A model generated the notes under the pieces. The model was not told the DNA's origin and ran no database searches. It worked only from the letters and a program-made list of their open reading frames with translations. A program made the translations under genes and the position numbers. From Anodontia alba (taxonomy: Eukaryota > Mollusca > Bivalvia > Lucinida > Lucinidae), in contig OZ024828.1 of the NCBI GenBank assembly GCA_964016985.1, positions 77,831,869 to 77,895,868 on the forward strand: a stretch of 64,000 nucleotides of DNA. The letters are read 5' to 3'. Shown piece by piece: positions 9,401 to 18,897 of this stretch (within the stretch, counting starts at the first letter, position 1; each line of letters opens with the position of its first letter).

Positions 9401-12400
9401 TTGTTGTCAAGCAGCTGCAAGAGAAGTATCTAGCTGCCAACAAGAGACTCTACATGGTCATCGTAGACCTGGAGAAGGCGTTTGATCGAGTACCTCAGAA
9501 GGTCATCTGGTGGGCGCTGAGAAAACTTGGTGTGGAGGAGTGGATTGTGCGACTGGTGCAGGGGATGTATGCAAATGCGCGTGTCCGTGTTGGTGAGGGG
9601 TACAGTGAAGAGTTTGAAGTGAAGGTTGGTGTTCAACAAGGATCAGTACTCACCCCACTGCTCTTCATCATTGTGCTTGAAGCCTTATCTTGAGAGTTCT
9701 GCTCTGGGGTACCCTGGGAAGACCTCTATGCTGATGACCTTGTTATCATCGCTGAATCACTTGAGGAATGTGTCAGGAGGCTCCTGACATGGAAAGAAGC
9801 AATGGAGAAGAAAGGACTGAGAGTAAATGCAGGAAAGACAACTATTATGATCTGCTGTATGGGACTGAACCTCCTGCAGAGTTCAGGCGAGTTTCTATGC
9901 GCCGTCTGTCGCACTGGAGTGGGCAGCAACAGCATCTTCTGCAATGGCTGCAAGCACTGGGTGCACAAGAAATGCAGTGGGCACAAGCACATGAAAAAAG
10001 ACCCTGACTACAGATGTACACAGTGTCAGAGAACTGCATGCCTCTTGGATGGCAGACCACAGAAGGAGGTCCAGGTCGGACCTGACAAGCTTGAAGTGGT
10101 AGCTTTCTTTTGCTACTTAGGAGACATGTTCTCAGCAGCAGGTGACTGTGAACTTTCAACCACAACAAGTGTGAAAACCGCCTGGAAGAAGTTCAAGGAT
10201 CTGCTTCCAGTTCTCTCTTCACGCCACCTCTCTTTCAAAACACGTGGCCGTGTGTACAGCTCTTGTGTGCAGAGCGCAATGCTCCATGCCAGCGAGACTG
10301 GGCCATTGACAAAGCCAAACCTCCAGCGTCTGCAGCGAAACGACAGGACAATGATCAGACAGATCTGCAATGTCAGACTGCAAGACATTGTCACACCAGG
10401 TCCAGTGAGCTACTTGTGCGGTTTGGCATTGAGGATCTGGACCTCATTCTGAAGGAGAGAAGACTCCGATGGTATATGGACATGTGGAACGCTCCAGTGG
10501 TGCAGTCAAGACAGCCTTTGACATACAGGTTGATGGAAAGCATGGGCCTGGGAGGCCCAAGATGACATGGAAACAGCTGATAGAGAGGGATTGCAGAGAG
10601 TGGAAGCTCTCGGCCATCAGCCCTCATGAAAGACATACCTGGAGATCTGGTGTGAAATCTGCCATGCGTGCAGCAAGCCGGCTATCTGGAAGGGGGCCCA
10701 CTGGTGTGCATGTTGCCCCTGTACCTGCATGTTAATCAAAAATCCGATTATGATAATATATGATAAATTCACCCTAAGCGGTTTCTGGCCACGATTTCAC
10801 ATGACGTTACCGCTGCGAGCACGCAGTTTCTTCATGCGGGGCAAGGGAAATGTTACTTTGTGACTGTTGCATTTTCTGGGTATCTTCACTTACATTTTGG
10901 TAATCTATACTATACTAAAAATGTAAATGTCCCAGAATTGCGTGTCACAGTACTAGTACATTGTATTTATTTGTATCCTGGTGAAGGCCTGGTAAGGCCC
11001 TCACTCTATAGGTTTACTGTTTAAAGGGAGCTAATTGCACATGTCTTGATAATTAAATTTTACGAGTTGGACCCATGGAAAATGGGATGAGAAACAGCAT
11101 TTTTTTATGAATCAGGGCCAGATCCAGGATGATTTCTGAAGGGGTTTGATTTGATAAAATTTCCATACTTACTCTACATAGCAAACAGTGTAGACTGTAG
11201 ACACAGACCAGATACCGCAGAATGCATGTTAAACCTTCACTGAAACTATGATGTATTTAACCAGAGATTTGTAACTAATCTCTCCAAGAACTGGACTTTT
11301 ACATGCCTGTTACCACAAATGGCAAAATCTGACCACCCTTGCAATGAAGAAAAATTATTTTTGTTTCGTATTTGCTTAAAGGACTACAATTCTGGTCTGA
11401 TTATATGGGAGACTAAATAAGAAGTTTAATTACATGGCCTGATTTTGGATATCTGCTATAGAGCCAAAATGTCAGCCCTATTCTAAATGACACCCTCTTC
11501 AACTTCACGGTGAGGCTAAACTGACTCTCCACAACCACGTCTGGAAGAGCCCCTTCCGATTTTCTTTTTACAACACGGTGTTGCGTGTATGGAGATAAGC
11601 AGTCATGCTTTATACTTCTTTAATATATTTTCAGCGAATGTTCAGCACAGTATAACATGCTTACATAGTATGATGTTCGTGTTGTTTATTTTACTGGTCA
11701 TATATTTTTATATACATGATACACAACAACAAAATCAATTGGAACAAGTTGTTCACGCAATTGATATAAGCTTTATATAAAAGTTTTATGCAGTTTGTTT
11801 GTTTTTCAAGTGATGGTTATTCATGTTTTTCACGGGTATTCCCGCTCTGAATTAGCGTACTATCAACAATGTTTTCAAAGACAACACTTCAAAGATTCAA
11901 AGACAATTTGCAAGTTATTTGCATTTAAAATACTTTCCTTTTCCTATGTTGACATAATATTTCTTAATTAAAACCAGTATTGGTGTCTTCAGTACATGTG
12001 TCTTTCACAGGTATTATACTATTCCTGTATTTTTCTCACGGGTATTCCGGTAGTTCGGGGGTAGTATTCCGGTATTTCGGTAAGTCGTGTGACCCTCTAT
12101 TGAGTATCCACAGCATATATTTTCATATAGAGAAATAAGAAAAATATCAATACATGTACTTTTGTTTGGAAAAAAATGCTTTATAAGGACTATGGTAAAT
12201 GTCTTAAAATTTCATACACCAAAATTTCTGACAAAATGGAATATGCAAACGGTGTAGACCCAAATCAGACTGCTCCTTCAGGGTCTACATTGTATGTCAT
12301 TCTACTGTTTTTTAAGAAACAGCTGCATTAAAAGCAAAATATAGGCCAAAAATAAATGGATTAAAGTGTATAAAATTTTAGGTAATTTACCATATCTTTC

Positions 12401-15400
12401 AGTGAATTTACATTCTGGGAGTTTCCACGTATACAGTACAAGAACCCTACAGTACAGCTGCTCAAGTTTAAGAACATTACTCCAACTCCATTCATCCAGT
12501 TTTTCTTTGGTAAGTATGAAAAACAGTGAATCTACATCATCGCTCCAGATAAGGCTTTTTTTTTTCTTTCAATGAAAACTTTGATATTTTTCTAATTTCT
12601 CGATGAAAGCATATGTTGACAATAATATACAGTCGAACCTCGTTATCTCGAACTCGCTTATTTCGTATTACTGCTTATCTCGAAGTGAAATTCTGGTCCC
12701 TGTTTTAACATGAAACTATGACAACAGGTAACAAAATAATGTGGAAAAGAGGAGAAATTGCTCCTAAGGAGCAGTTTCTCCTCTTTTCCACAATATTTTC
12801 AGTATATCTCTATTTTCAGGATTCAAATTACATATTCATTTGTGAAATGTGGTTGTTTGATTTATCTTTTTTCCTCAATTCTGCAAATCTGATATGTCGA
12901 GATACGGATATCTCGAAGTATTTCAGAGAGTCCCTAGGACTTCAAGATAACGAGAGTCCACTGTATGTTATAGGAAAACATATTCCTAATTTTTTACCTA
13001 TATATGTATATGAAGTGCTTCTAATGTGTACCCACAACATGTTTTTGTGGAGAAAATATTATGTGGATACCCCCCTCTGATCTGGAGCAGATCCACGTTT
13101 TGTTTATTTTCCTGTGAAAGTGTTTAAAGTGGATATCCATTAGTATTGTCTCAGAGCCAGTTCATATGAGTACTAAATGTTGGCAACGTGTTTACATGGA
13201 GAAATAAAGAAAATGTCAGAGGAGTTGTTAGAAAGGAGTAGTGGCTGCTTATTTGAAGAAATAAGAAAAATTATTTCTTCAAATAAACATAATATTGTGG
13301 GTATTCATTAGAAGAGTCCCATCAAAGCAAGTCTAGTGAATACCCACAAGTATTCTTTTTGAGGACTAGACAAAATTATACCAGAATTATCATCTAATAC
13401 TCTTCTATACTCTAATACTCTTTGGAGCGCTGTGGTGCAGTGGTAAAGCGTCGGACTCGAGATCGAGAGGTACCGGGTTCGATCCCCACTAACTGCAAGT
13501 GTTGTTTCCTTGAGCAAGAGACCTTATCCACATTGCTTAGTACTGGTTTCTACCCAGGAAGAAAGAGGGCCACATGGAAGATTAGTACTAGATTACTAAA
13601 TGTGTTACCCTCTATAAATAAAGTCGATTATTATTATTATTATTATTATTATTATTTTATAACAAGTCCTCTGAAATTCCAAAGATTTATGGTTATTGTA
13701 TCTGCTATAGAGCTACATTAATATAGAGCAGTGGCTAAAGCAGAGTGAACACAATATCTTTAAACTTTTTTTTCCGTAAAGTTCCGGTTTGATTAACACA
13801 AAGAAACAAAATCCTACCTCGTAAATACAGCGGAATTTACCTGCAAAGGGTTCATATTTTTCTTATTTCTCAATGAAAACACATGGGTGCTCATTAGATG
13901 TGCCTCAGTGAGGTGCTTCTGTTGAGTACTCCCAACATACATGTATGTTTTTGCAAGAAAAGTAGTCTTAAAATATCTGATACCCTTAATACCTAGAGCT
14001 GTGTAAATGGGAGGGTTTAACCCTAGTCTTGCTGAACCTGGATATGTCCTGTCTTTGCAAACAGTGTAGATCCAGATCAGTTGGCTTCTAAAGAAGCCAA
14101 CTGATCTGGATCTGCACTGTTTGTCATTAAGTATTTAGTTTGTATGAACAACTTGGATCAAGTAATCTGATTTGCTGAAAATTACAAGTGAGCGTGGCAT
14201 CTTAATTTATTCTGCATGACAAGGGCTAATAAAACTGCAGGGCTGGAATGCTGTTCTGGACCCTCTGCCATGCCCATTTCTTATTTTTTCAGCCAATCAA
14301 ATTACTTGATCCAGGTTGTTGATACAAATTACCTTAACATTCTTAATGACTAACAGTGCAGATCCAGAAGCCAACTGATCTGGATTTACACTGTGCAATG
14401 GCAGGGCCTATCTGGTTTCAAAAGGTCCAGGATGAAGGTCTTTTTTAATGTGGAATTTACCACCAAAAAGTGGTGATATTTTACTTATTTCTCCATAAAA
14501 AGTTGAGGACCCAATCATAAATTTTTCATGGAGAGGTGTGAAAAATATTTGCCTAAAACTGGCTGGACAGGTGCAATAGTCTAAACCCAAACAGACAATG
14601 CATTTGGTGGCATTGATCGGATGCAGCATTCAGCCTATCAGGGTCTGCACTCTTTGTTTATGCCCATCTGTTGGAATACTTAGGGTAAATATGTAAGTAG
14701 TCAGAAAATGGAACAACAGATTACAATATTTGTCATGTAGATTAATCATGAAATATTTTCTTCAGTCCTTCTCACTTCTGCTGATTTAAGAAGGGCACTG
14801 GTTAGTTTCTGGTGAAAGAATGAGCAAAAGTACTGGTCAACCACTTAGAGGACTAGGCCTGATCAGGAAAAGTGTGGTTAGGTAAACAGACCTTAGTAGT
14901 GATGACTCGGCTCCGCCTCGGTAGATAATCAGCTTCCTCAGGGTGACGTTTTTTTACTATTGCCCTCTCAGAAATGTAATATTCATATAATACTAACACC
15001 AGAGGACTTCTTAAGAAGAATATTTTTTGCTAATTCTGGGATCATTTTCTCCAGTTTTCCATAAAAAAAACAACAAAAAAAACATGTGGGTTCTCATTAG
15101 CAGTGCATCAGAAAGGCACTACTACTAGTTCTTTTTATGAGAAAGAGATAATTTGCATGAAATGTCAAAACTTGTTTTCCAGGAAAAATAAGAAAAATAT
15201 TTCCAAATGTCATCTGCTAAAAATATCCCAGAGAGCTACTATGCTTAGTCACATAATATTAACCCTGGTTCTGCTGAACTGGGATATACCCTGCCTTTGC
15301 AAACAGTGTAGATACAGATAATTTGGCTCTGAAGAAGCCAACTGATCTGGATCTGCACTGTTTGTCGTTAAGTGTGCGAATTTGTATCAACAACCTTGAT

Positions 15401-18075
15401 AAAGTAATCTCATGAACTGAAAATTAGAAGTGGGCATGCATCTAAATTTACTCTCTTTGGCAAGGGAAAGAAAGTAGATGAAAAAATGAATGGAGAACAC
15501 CTATAATTTCTCCTTACAGACAATGGAGAAAAGCTTGTAGTTGACGTGTATGGAAAAGAGAGGAGGGAAATTCATGCACACATCAAGCGCACATTTTGCG
15601 TACCACAGTAAGTATTTCTCTTATTGGTTTATTTCAGTTTGAGGGGAATGGATATATTTTCATGGGAGGCAACTCTGTCAACATTGTTTTGGCCTCCCTT
15701 CTGAAAATGGGTCTGCCTTAACCATTGTCCTGCTGAACCTGGATATTCCCTGCCTTTACACAGTGTAGATCCAGATCAGTTGGCTTCTGAAGAAGCCAAC
15801 TGATCTGGATCTGCACTGTTTATTGTTATCTATGTGAATTTGTATCAACAGCGAAGATCGAGTAATCTGATTGGCTGAAAATTAGAAGTGGGCAGGTCAT
15901 CTTAATTTATTCAGCATGACAAGGGTAAAACTAATAGCAGTGTCAAATTTGTTTGCCTGTATACTGGAAAAATACTGAAAACTAATTATTGCAACCTGTA
16001 TTAATTAGAGGTTAATGGAAGAAACTTACCATATTTGATCAAATTTGCAGAGGTCTGCTATGATTCACATCAAATGCTGAGTGACCTACAATCATGAAAC
16101 CGGGCATACACTTCCTCTCTAACAGGGACTGAAACACTTGCGGTATCAGGTTTTGGCTCTGACCTATATTTCATGGTCTAATGACTGTATCAATTTTTGC
16201 ATTAACCCTGATATTTAGCTCCATTTCTGATAATGGTAAATGACCTAAAATTTGGAACATTTTATTCCATACCCTTTTGGCCTAAATTTTGCATTTTATG
16301 CAATTATTCTTAAAATACTGGAATAGCAAACAGTATAGATCCTGATCATACAGCTCATTCAAGAGCAGTCTGATCTGGGTGTGCACTGTTTGCATATGTC
16401 ATTTTGTCAGAAGCTTTGGTGTACGAAATATTAGGATATTTAACATAATCACTGTCATCTAACCTGGCATACACTTTCCCATTAACCCATTGTAGACTGA
16501 ATGAACGCCCCCACACTATATATTGGAAGATTCTAATTATGATTTTAGATAAGTCCGGCAATGTGATTTAGATGTTCCTAGAGGAAAATGGTTGAACTAT
16601 TTGCAAACAGTGGAGACCCTGATCAGATGCTGCTTTCTGCAGCATCTGATCTGGGTCTGCACTGTTTGCCCATTACCCTTTAGGGGTCACCATACTACTA
16701 TGGACTCTTATACTGTGGTATCATTTTTTTCCCTGATCTACACATCATGGTTCAATGAGTTTTTCGTTCTTTCCATGAATTTTTAACTCTTTTATAATAC
16801 TAAAAGGTGCCGGCAGGTGTGACACTATCTTCCGCGGAATTCTTGTTATGTACATGAAAATTGTTTCTGAAAGAATACTCACAATGCAGTTATAACATAT
16901 CTCCAGATAAAGATTATACATGTACTGAGAAAATAATTTTTGTGTTGTTCCATTGTCAAAATATCATAGCCTCCAGTGCTTGCATTAAGAGAAGTCTAGG
17001 AATCAGAGACTTGCAAAAAATGCTGTGGGACTTCCAAATATTGATAGACCTCCAACTTTCAAACCATATGCACTATCATTTGTAATGTTAAGAAGAAATT
17101 CACATACATGTACATGTATTGATAAAAAATTAGGGCAAATATGAATTTTTATGTGCAGTTGTACTTCCAAATTAAAATGCTAGGACTTCCTGTATTTGAC
17201 TATTAGTGCAAGCACTGATGCTTCAGATAAGGCCCTTCTTTTTTAAACCAAAGTATGTTGATATTTTTCTAATTATATCCCACCACGCATTAGTGGCAGG
17301 GTATTGTGGTATCACGTTGGCTGTCAGTGTGTCCATCCGTTCATCTGTCCATCCGTATTTTCATTTCCAGATGATGAGTAAATACAGTTGTATCAATGGA
17401 TTTTCACCAAACTTAGAATATGCATTGATATTGTGGAGATCTGGTTTGGGATTGCTAATGGGCAGATTTCTTCAATTTTTGACAGTTATCTTCCTGCAAC
17501 ACATCCATATTTTCATTCCTGGATGATAACTTGAGTAAATATCAATGTATTTTCAGCATACTTGGTATATGCATTGATATTGTGGAGATCTGGTTTGGAA
17601 TTGTTAATGGGCAAATTTCATTAATTTTTGATAGAGTTATCTGCCTACGAAAAGTCCATATTTTTGTTTCCGGATGACAGTCGAGTGTCAGTGGATTTCC
17701 ACAAAACTTGGTTTGTGCATTGATATTATGCAGATCTGGTTTGGGCATGCTAATGGGCAAATTTCATCAATTTTTGACAGAATTATCTGCCAGCAACACG
17801 TCTAGATTTTCATTTACGGATGATAACTTCGGTAAATATCAATGGATTTTCACCAAACCTGCTATGTGCATTGATATTGTAGACATCTGCTTTGGGAACG
17901 TTAATGGCCAAATTTCGTCCCTTTTTGACAGAGTTATCTGCCCTAGATATGATAATGGCAGGGTATTATTGTTTCAGGTTTTATTTCGTGATGAAAACAT
18001 GTGGGTACTCATTAAAAGTGCTTTAGTGAGGTGTTTTCAAGGTGAAATAAGAAAAATATCAGCACTTTTTGATTG

Positions 18076-18107
<32 letters not shown>

Positions 18108-18804
18108 CCTTATATAGAGCTATGCAGAGTGCAGTACCTCCAAGTAACAGTTGTATTAATCCTTCACTTGCTGAACACAACACCTCCAGAAGAAGCCAGC
18201 TGATCTGGATCTGCACTGTTTGTCATTAAATATGTGAATTTCTATCAAAAACCGGGATCAAGTAATCTGATTGGCTGGAAATTAGAAGTGGGCATGGCAT
18301 CTTAATTTATTCAGCATGACAAGGGTTAAGGCATTAAAATTTTTTCTTCCATTTTCAAAACATCATGTCACAGCAGTAGAAATAGCAGTAGAATAGCTTC
18401 TAATAATGCTTTTTTCCACTAGAAAATGTTGATATTTTTTTTATTTCTCCGTGAAAACATATATTGTGAGTACTCATTAGAAGTGCCTTACTACAGTATG
18501 GCACTTCTAATGAGTATCCACAAGGTATGTTTTCATCAAGAAATAAGAAAAATATTTATTAGCCTGGAAGACTCTCCTCTTATTTGTAGGTATGTTGTAT
18601 GGAATGTTTTCATCTTTCTTTTCCAGAGAAGAACTAGATGCAAAGGTGAAAAGAGAGATGCTTAACCCTGCTAACTTTGGTACAGAATGTGATCGCTATT
18701 GCATCTGTGAAGTTCCTGGTCAGGTTCCATGTCCTTCATTTGTCCCATTACCAGAACATATAAAGGGAATGAAGAAAAAAGACAAAGCTCAGGAAAATTC
18801 ATAG
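3306..18804 (+). CDS. MRPS25: Mitoribosomal small-subunit protein mS25, four exons (3306-3442, 12403-12509, 15520-15607, 18627-18804)
   Basis: Joining the four exons gives 510 nt, 169 residues plus stop; the human protein is about 173 residues by memory. All introns are GT-AG with strong donors (GTAAGT three times), and exon phases 2, 1 and 2 match exactly. The N-terminus [17 protein letters not shown], the central FKNITPTPF block, [12 protein letters not shown] and the C-terminal [17 protein letters not shown] block agree well with mS25. Family knowledge: mS25 has the thioredoxin-like L51/S25/CI-B8 fold and sits in the mitochondrial small ribosomal subunit; the human protein contributes cysteines near the C-terminus to an iron-sulphur cluster shared with bS16m. 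Cysteines are conserved here in the same block. The introns are about 8.96, 3.01 and 3.02 kb and are packed with transposons. No AATAAA is evident in the first 100 bp after the stop. Confidence 0.95.
3535..6103 (+). pseudogene. 5'-truncated non-LTR retrotransposon (Jockey/CR1-like reverse transcriptase), interrupted
   Basis: Recognisable RT pieces occur in order: [11 protein letters not shown] (about 3657-3690), [14 protein letters not shown] (motif A, one residue short), [18 protein letters not shown] (motif B, about 3905-3960), FTDDCVCY (motif C, normally FADD), and the C-terminal region at 5578-6012 with [17 protein letters not shown] and [11 protein letters not shown]. Several frame changes and stops break the frame. 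The 3' end finishes in a TTCTGA-type simple repeat near 6083-6103, typical of this LINE group. A hAT-like element inserted at 4195-5375 splits it; the coding sequence resumes in register on the far side. It lies in intron 1 of MRPS25 in the same orientation. Confidence 0.8.
4195..5375. mobile_element. Non-autonomous hAT-like DNA transposon with 8-bp target duplication
   Basis: Left end CAGGGCTCTGGAAA and right end TTTTCCGGAGCCCTG form a terminal inverted repeat. The 8-bp direct repeat CTTTAGAG flanks the element (4187-4194 and 5376-5383). Removing the element and one repeat restores continuous LINE coding sequence. An 8-bp duplication and CAGGG-type ends are typical of hAT elements. No transposase is visible; the longest internal frame (4696-5085) is lysine-rich and looks incidental. 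Confidence 0.85.
6230..6370 (+). repeat. tRNA-derived SINE fragment
   Basis: A tRNA-like head contains the A-box-like TGGCTTAGTGGTATAGC and a decayed B-box GGTTAAAATCA, followed by TACCAAAGGCATAAAAATGG and TGCTCCCTTGG, a body sequence common behind such heads. Confidence 0.6.
6395..6845 (+). repeat. Tandem-repeat element, about 3 units (GATAACTTGAGTAAATATCA type)
   Basis: Units of roughly 140-175 bp carry GATAACTT(G/A)A, ATCAATGGATTTTCACCAAA, TGCATTGATATTGTGGAGAT and CAATTTTTGACAG. The same unit recurs at 17272-17965 and, inverted, at 49245-50037 and 55050-55490. No coding role is evident. Confidence 0.75.
7301..7765. mobile_element. Non-autonomous hAT-like element carrying a nested palindromic MITE
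   Basis: The ends TAAGGCTGGC and GCCAGCCTTA are inverted copies, flanked by the 8-bp repeat GCAATAGA (7293-7300 and 7766-7773). Inside lies a core-1 MITE (about 7412-7680) with hairpin 7534-7599. Confidence 0.85.
7412..7680 (-). mobile_element. Core-1 MITE, ACCCTAAGTATTCGGACA-terminus family, nested in hAT
   Basis: The terminus is decayed (TTTACCATTAAAGTAGTATTC). The outer segment ACACCTAAACTCCTTACCAT matches the copy at 54480-54695 closely, and the hairpin at 7534-7599 has the apical variant GATGCCGCAT. Confidence 0.65.
7943..8215. mobile_element. Long GTACTCATTAG-hairpin MITE
   Basis: The copy starts at CATCACGAAAACATACCTAT and contains CCCCACTTTTATACAGTAAA with its nearby complement, then the central hairpin GTGGGTACTTTTTAGAACTG. 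It matches copies at 56195-56510 and 56955-57235. Confidence 0.7.
8216..8509. mobile_element. GTACTCATTAG-hairpin MITE remnants
   Basis: Degraded hairpin arms (GGGTACTCAGTAGAACTTTAG near 8222, CTTCCAATGGGTACCCACAA near 8270) adjoin a second copy (8465-8510) that was interrupted by the long-TIR element and continues at 12105-12150. Confidence 0.55.
9181..10768 (+). pseudogene. 5'-truncated RTE-type LINE with reverse transcriptase and embedded PHD-like finger
   Basis: Frame 1 is open from 9181 to 10452 except for one TGA at 9691-9693. Visible motifs are [26 protein letters not shown] (motif A), [14 protein letters not shown] (motif B), [12 protein letters not shown] (motif C) and [10 protein letters not shown] zinc finger follows (CAVC, CNGCKHW, HKKC, CTQC; about 9898-10030), then the C-terminal [29 protein letters not shown] and, after two frameshifts (near 10395 and 10465), RWY...GHVER and [12 protein letters not shown], ending with TAA/TGA-rich sequence near 10735-10768. 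The element sits in the sense direction inside the long-TIR element in intron 1 of MRPS25. Confidence 0.85.
10769..11770. other. Interior of the long-TIR element, no genes
   Basis: I see no coding frame. A single core-1 arm (GCAAACAGTGTAGACTGTAG, about 11179) and some degraded repeat text are the only recognisable parts. Confidence 0.45.
12180..12365 (+). mobile_element. Core-1 MITE, TTTCATACACCAAAATTTCT family
   Basis: The flank ATTTCATACACCAAAATTTC precedes the hairpin 12245-12296, whose apex is shortened (GACTGCTCCTTCAGGGTC). The copy ends about 35 bp upstream of MRPS25 exon 2. Confidence 0.65.
12403..12509 (+). CDS. MRPS25: MRPS25 exon 2
   Basis: The acceptor is CATATCTTTCAG and the donor is TTTG|GTAAGT. 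The exon encodes residues 46-81, including [20 protein letters not shown], the most conserved central block of the family. It lies just downstream of a palindromic MITE (12180-12365). Confidence 0.95.
12630..12963. mobile_element. Pogo/mariner-type MITE flanked by TA
   Basis: The left end is CAGTCGAACCTCGTTATCTC preceded by TA. The right end contains AAGATAACGAGAGTCCACTG followed by TA. Internal inverted segments (TATCTCGAAGT and its complement) and a hairpin around AGGAGAAATTGCTCCTAAGG are visible. Confidence 0.8.
13276..13360. repeat. GTACTCATTAG-type hairpin
   Basis: GTGGGTATTCATTAGAAGAG and CTAGTGAATACCCACAAG form an imperfect palindrome followed by family-typical flank. Confidence 0.55.
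13424..13656 (+). repeat. tRNA-derived SINE with (ATT)n tail
   Basis: The head has an A-box (TGGTGCAGTGGTAAAGCG) and a B-box (GGTTCGATCCC). The body includes CCTTGAGCAAGAGACCTTAT and GTACTGGTTTCTACCCAGGA, and the copy ends in TAAAGTCGATTATT and an ATT repeat (13628-13656). This arrangement is typical of a Pol III retroposon. It could transcribe in the sense direction of MRPS25 intron 2. Confidence 0.85.
13855..13965. repeat. GTACTCATTAG-type hairpin MITE
   Basis: GGGTGCTCATTAGATGTGCC pairs imperfectly with GGTGCTTCTGTTGAGTACTC, flanked by TTTTTCTTATTTCTC and ATGTATGTTTTTGC. Confidence 0.5.
14017..14229 (+). mobile_element. Core-1 MITE, CCCTTGTCCTGCTGAAC terminus family
   Basis: TTAA lies at the left end; the right end is degenerate (GACAAGGGCTAA). 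Hairpin 14057-14124 has the apex TTGGCTTCTAAAGAAGCCAA. Body text CAAGTAATCTGATTTGCTGA is family-typical. Confidence 0.85.
14765..14900 (+). repeat. SINE body fragment
   Basis: The stretch AAGGGCACTGGTTAGTTTCT to GGAAAAGTGTGGTTAGGTAA matches the complement of the bodies at 20612-20905 and 34520-34828, without a tRNA head. Confidence 0.6.
15259..15468 (+). mobile_element. Core-1 MITE, CCCTTGTCCTGCTGAAC terminus family
   Basis: TTAA is present on the left. The palindromic arm is mutated on the left (GATACAGATAATTTGG), and the right end is GGCAAGGGAAAG. It ends about 50 bp upstream of MRPS25 exon 3. Confidence 0.8.
15520..15607 (+). CDS. MRPS25: MRPS25 exon 3
   Basis: The acceptor is TTCTCCTTACAG and the donor is CACA|GTAAGT. 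The exon encodes Asp82 (split codon) to residue 110, containing [18 protein letters not shown], which aligns with the DSGEQVLVDVETKSNKEI region of vertebrate mS25. MITEs end about 50 bp before it and begin about 100 bp after it. Confidence 0.95.
15640..15720 (+). repeat. Fragment of GATACACTTTCAGGGGAGGC-terminus element
   Basis: GGGAATGGATATATTTTCAT followed by GGCAACTCTG and CCTCCCTTCTGAAAATGGG matches the left half of the element at 52025-52232. Confidence 0.55.
15718..15927 (+). mobile_element. Core-1 MITE, CCCTTGTCCTGCTGAAC terminus family
   Basis: The copy runs from TTAACCATTGTCCTGCTGAA to GACAAGGGTAA with hairpin 15758-15823. The TTAA follows the preceding element fragment directly. 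Confidence 0.8.
16240..16440. mobile_element. Core-1 MITE, CCTAAAATTTGGAAC family
   Basis: Hairpin 16326-16394 has partly decayed arms (GCAAACAGTATAGATCCTGA against TCTGGGTGTGCACTGTTTGC), flanked by TTTTGTCAGAAGCTTTGGTG. Confidence 0.65.
16482..16686 (+). mobile_element. Core-1 MITE, TTAACCCATTGTAGACTGAA family
   Basis: The left end starts at TTAA. Hairpin 16603-16670 has the apex GATGCTGCTTTCTGCAGCAT. A close second copy is at 47926-48125. Confidence 0.75.
16687..17271. other. Unclassified MRPS25 intron 3 sequence
   Basis: AT-rich text with a short CATGTACATGTA run (about 17105). I see no gene or recognised repeat. Confidence 0.4.
17272..17965 (+). repeat. Tandem-repeat element, 4-5 units, with GGGTATTGTGG head
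   Basis: The head is ATCCCACCACGCATTAGTGG then CAGGGTATTGTGGTATCACG and a TCCATCC-type run. Units of about 140-160 bp (GATGATAACTTGAGTAAATA, ATGCATTGATATTGTGGAGA, TTCATCAATTTTTGACAGA) follow. Frames at 17206-17526 and 17708-18076 read through repeat units and are not genes. Confidence 0.85.
17985..18110. repeat. Half GTACTCATTAG element and poly(A) tract
   Basis: GGGTACTCATTAAAAGTGCT is followed by AATAAGAAAAATATC and a run of about 30 A residues at 18076-18105. Confidence 0.6.
18156..18329 (+). mobile_element. Core-1 MITE, CCCTTGTCCTGCTGAAC family, left arm deleted
   Basis: TTAA is present at both ends, but the left hairpin arm is missing; only AGAAGCCAGCTGATCTGGAT and the right half remain. 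Confidence 0.75.
18425..18560. mobile_element. GTACTCATTAG-type hairpin MITE
   Basis: GAGTACTCATTAGAAGTGCC and GGCACTTCTAATGAGTATCC are near-perfect arms, with ATTTCTCCGTGAAAACATAT mirrored by ATGTTTTCATCAAGAAATAA. It lies about 65 bp upstream of MRPS25 exon 4. Confidence 0.75.
18627..18804 (+). CDS. MRPS25: MRPS25 exon 4 and stop
   Basis: The acceptor is CTTTCTTTTCCAG. The exon encodes residues 112-169, including [20 protein letters not shown] and a lysine-rich tail, and ends with TAG at 18802-18804. Confidence 0.95.
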
Positions 18805-18897
18805 CAGGACATTCATTGCCTTATGTTCGTACAGCTTGAAAACTTTGGCGATTTTTTGGGCTGCTTTTGCAGTCAAACATATCCTGTTGGTACTACT

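Larger units (their letters stand above)
8519..12095. mobile_element. Long-TIR element with 9-bp target duplication (Mutator-like candidate)
   Basis: The ends read CGGTCACACGACTTACCGAA on the left and the complement of GGGTCACACGACTTACCGAA on the right. Similarity extends inward over more than 300 bp per arm (8519-about 8860 and about 11770-12095). The 9-bp repeat TCTATTGAG flanks it (8510-8518 and 12096-12104). Long TIRs and a 9-bp duplication suggest the Mutator superfamily; Merlin-type elements (8-9 bp) are an alternative. No transposase is visible. An RTE-type LINE (9181-10768) is inserted inside, and the host site is a palindromic MITE. Confidence 0.8.

Noticed and set aside
12718..13080. 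120-codon open frame after MRPS25 exon 2
   Set aside because: It reads across the pogo-type MITE and a GTACTCATTAG fragment; the peptide is hydrophobic AT-rich translation.
13424..13500. Functional tRNA gene
   Set aside because: A- and B-boxes are present, but the sequence does not close a cloverleaf and continues into a SINE body and ATT tail.
17206..18076. Frames of 106 and 122 codons with recurring peptides ([10 protein letters not shown] type)
   Set aside because: The recurrence comes from the DNA tandem repeat; no start, splice or domain evidence.
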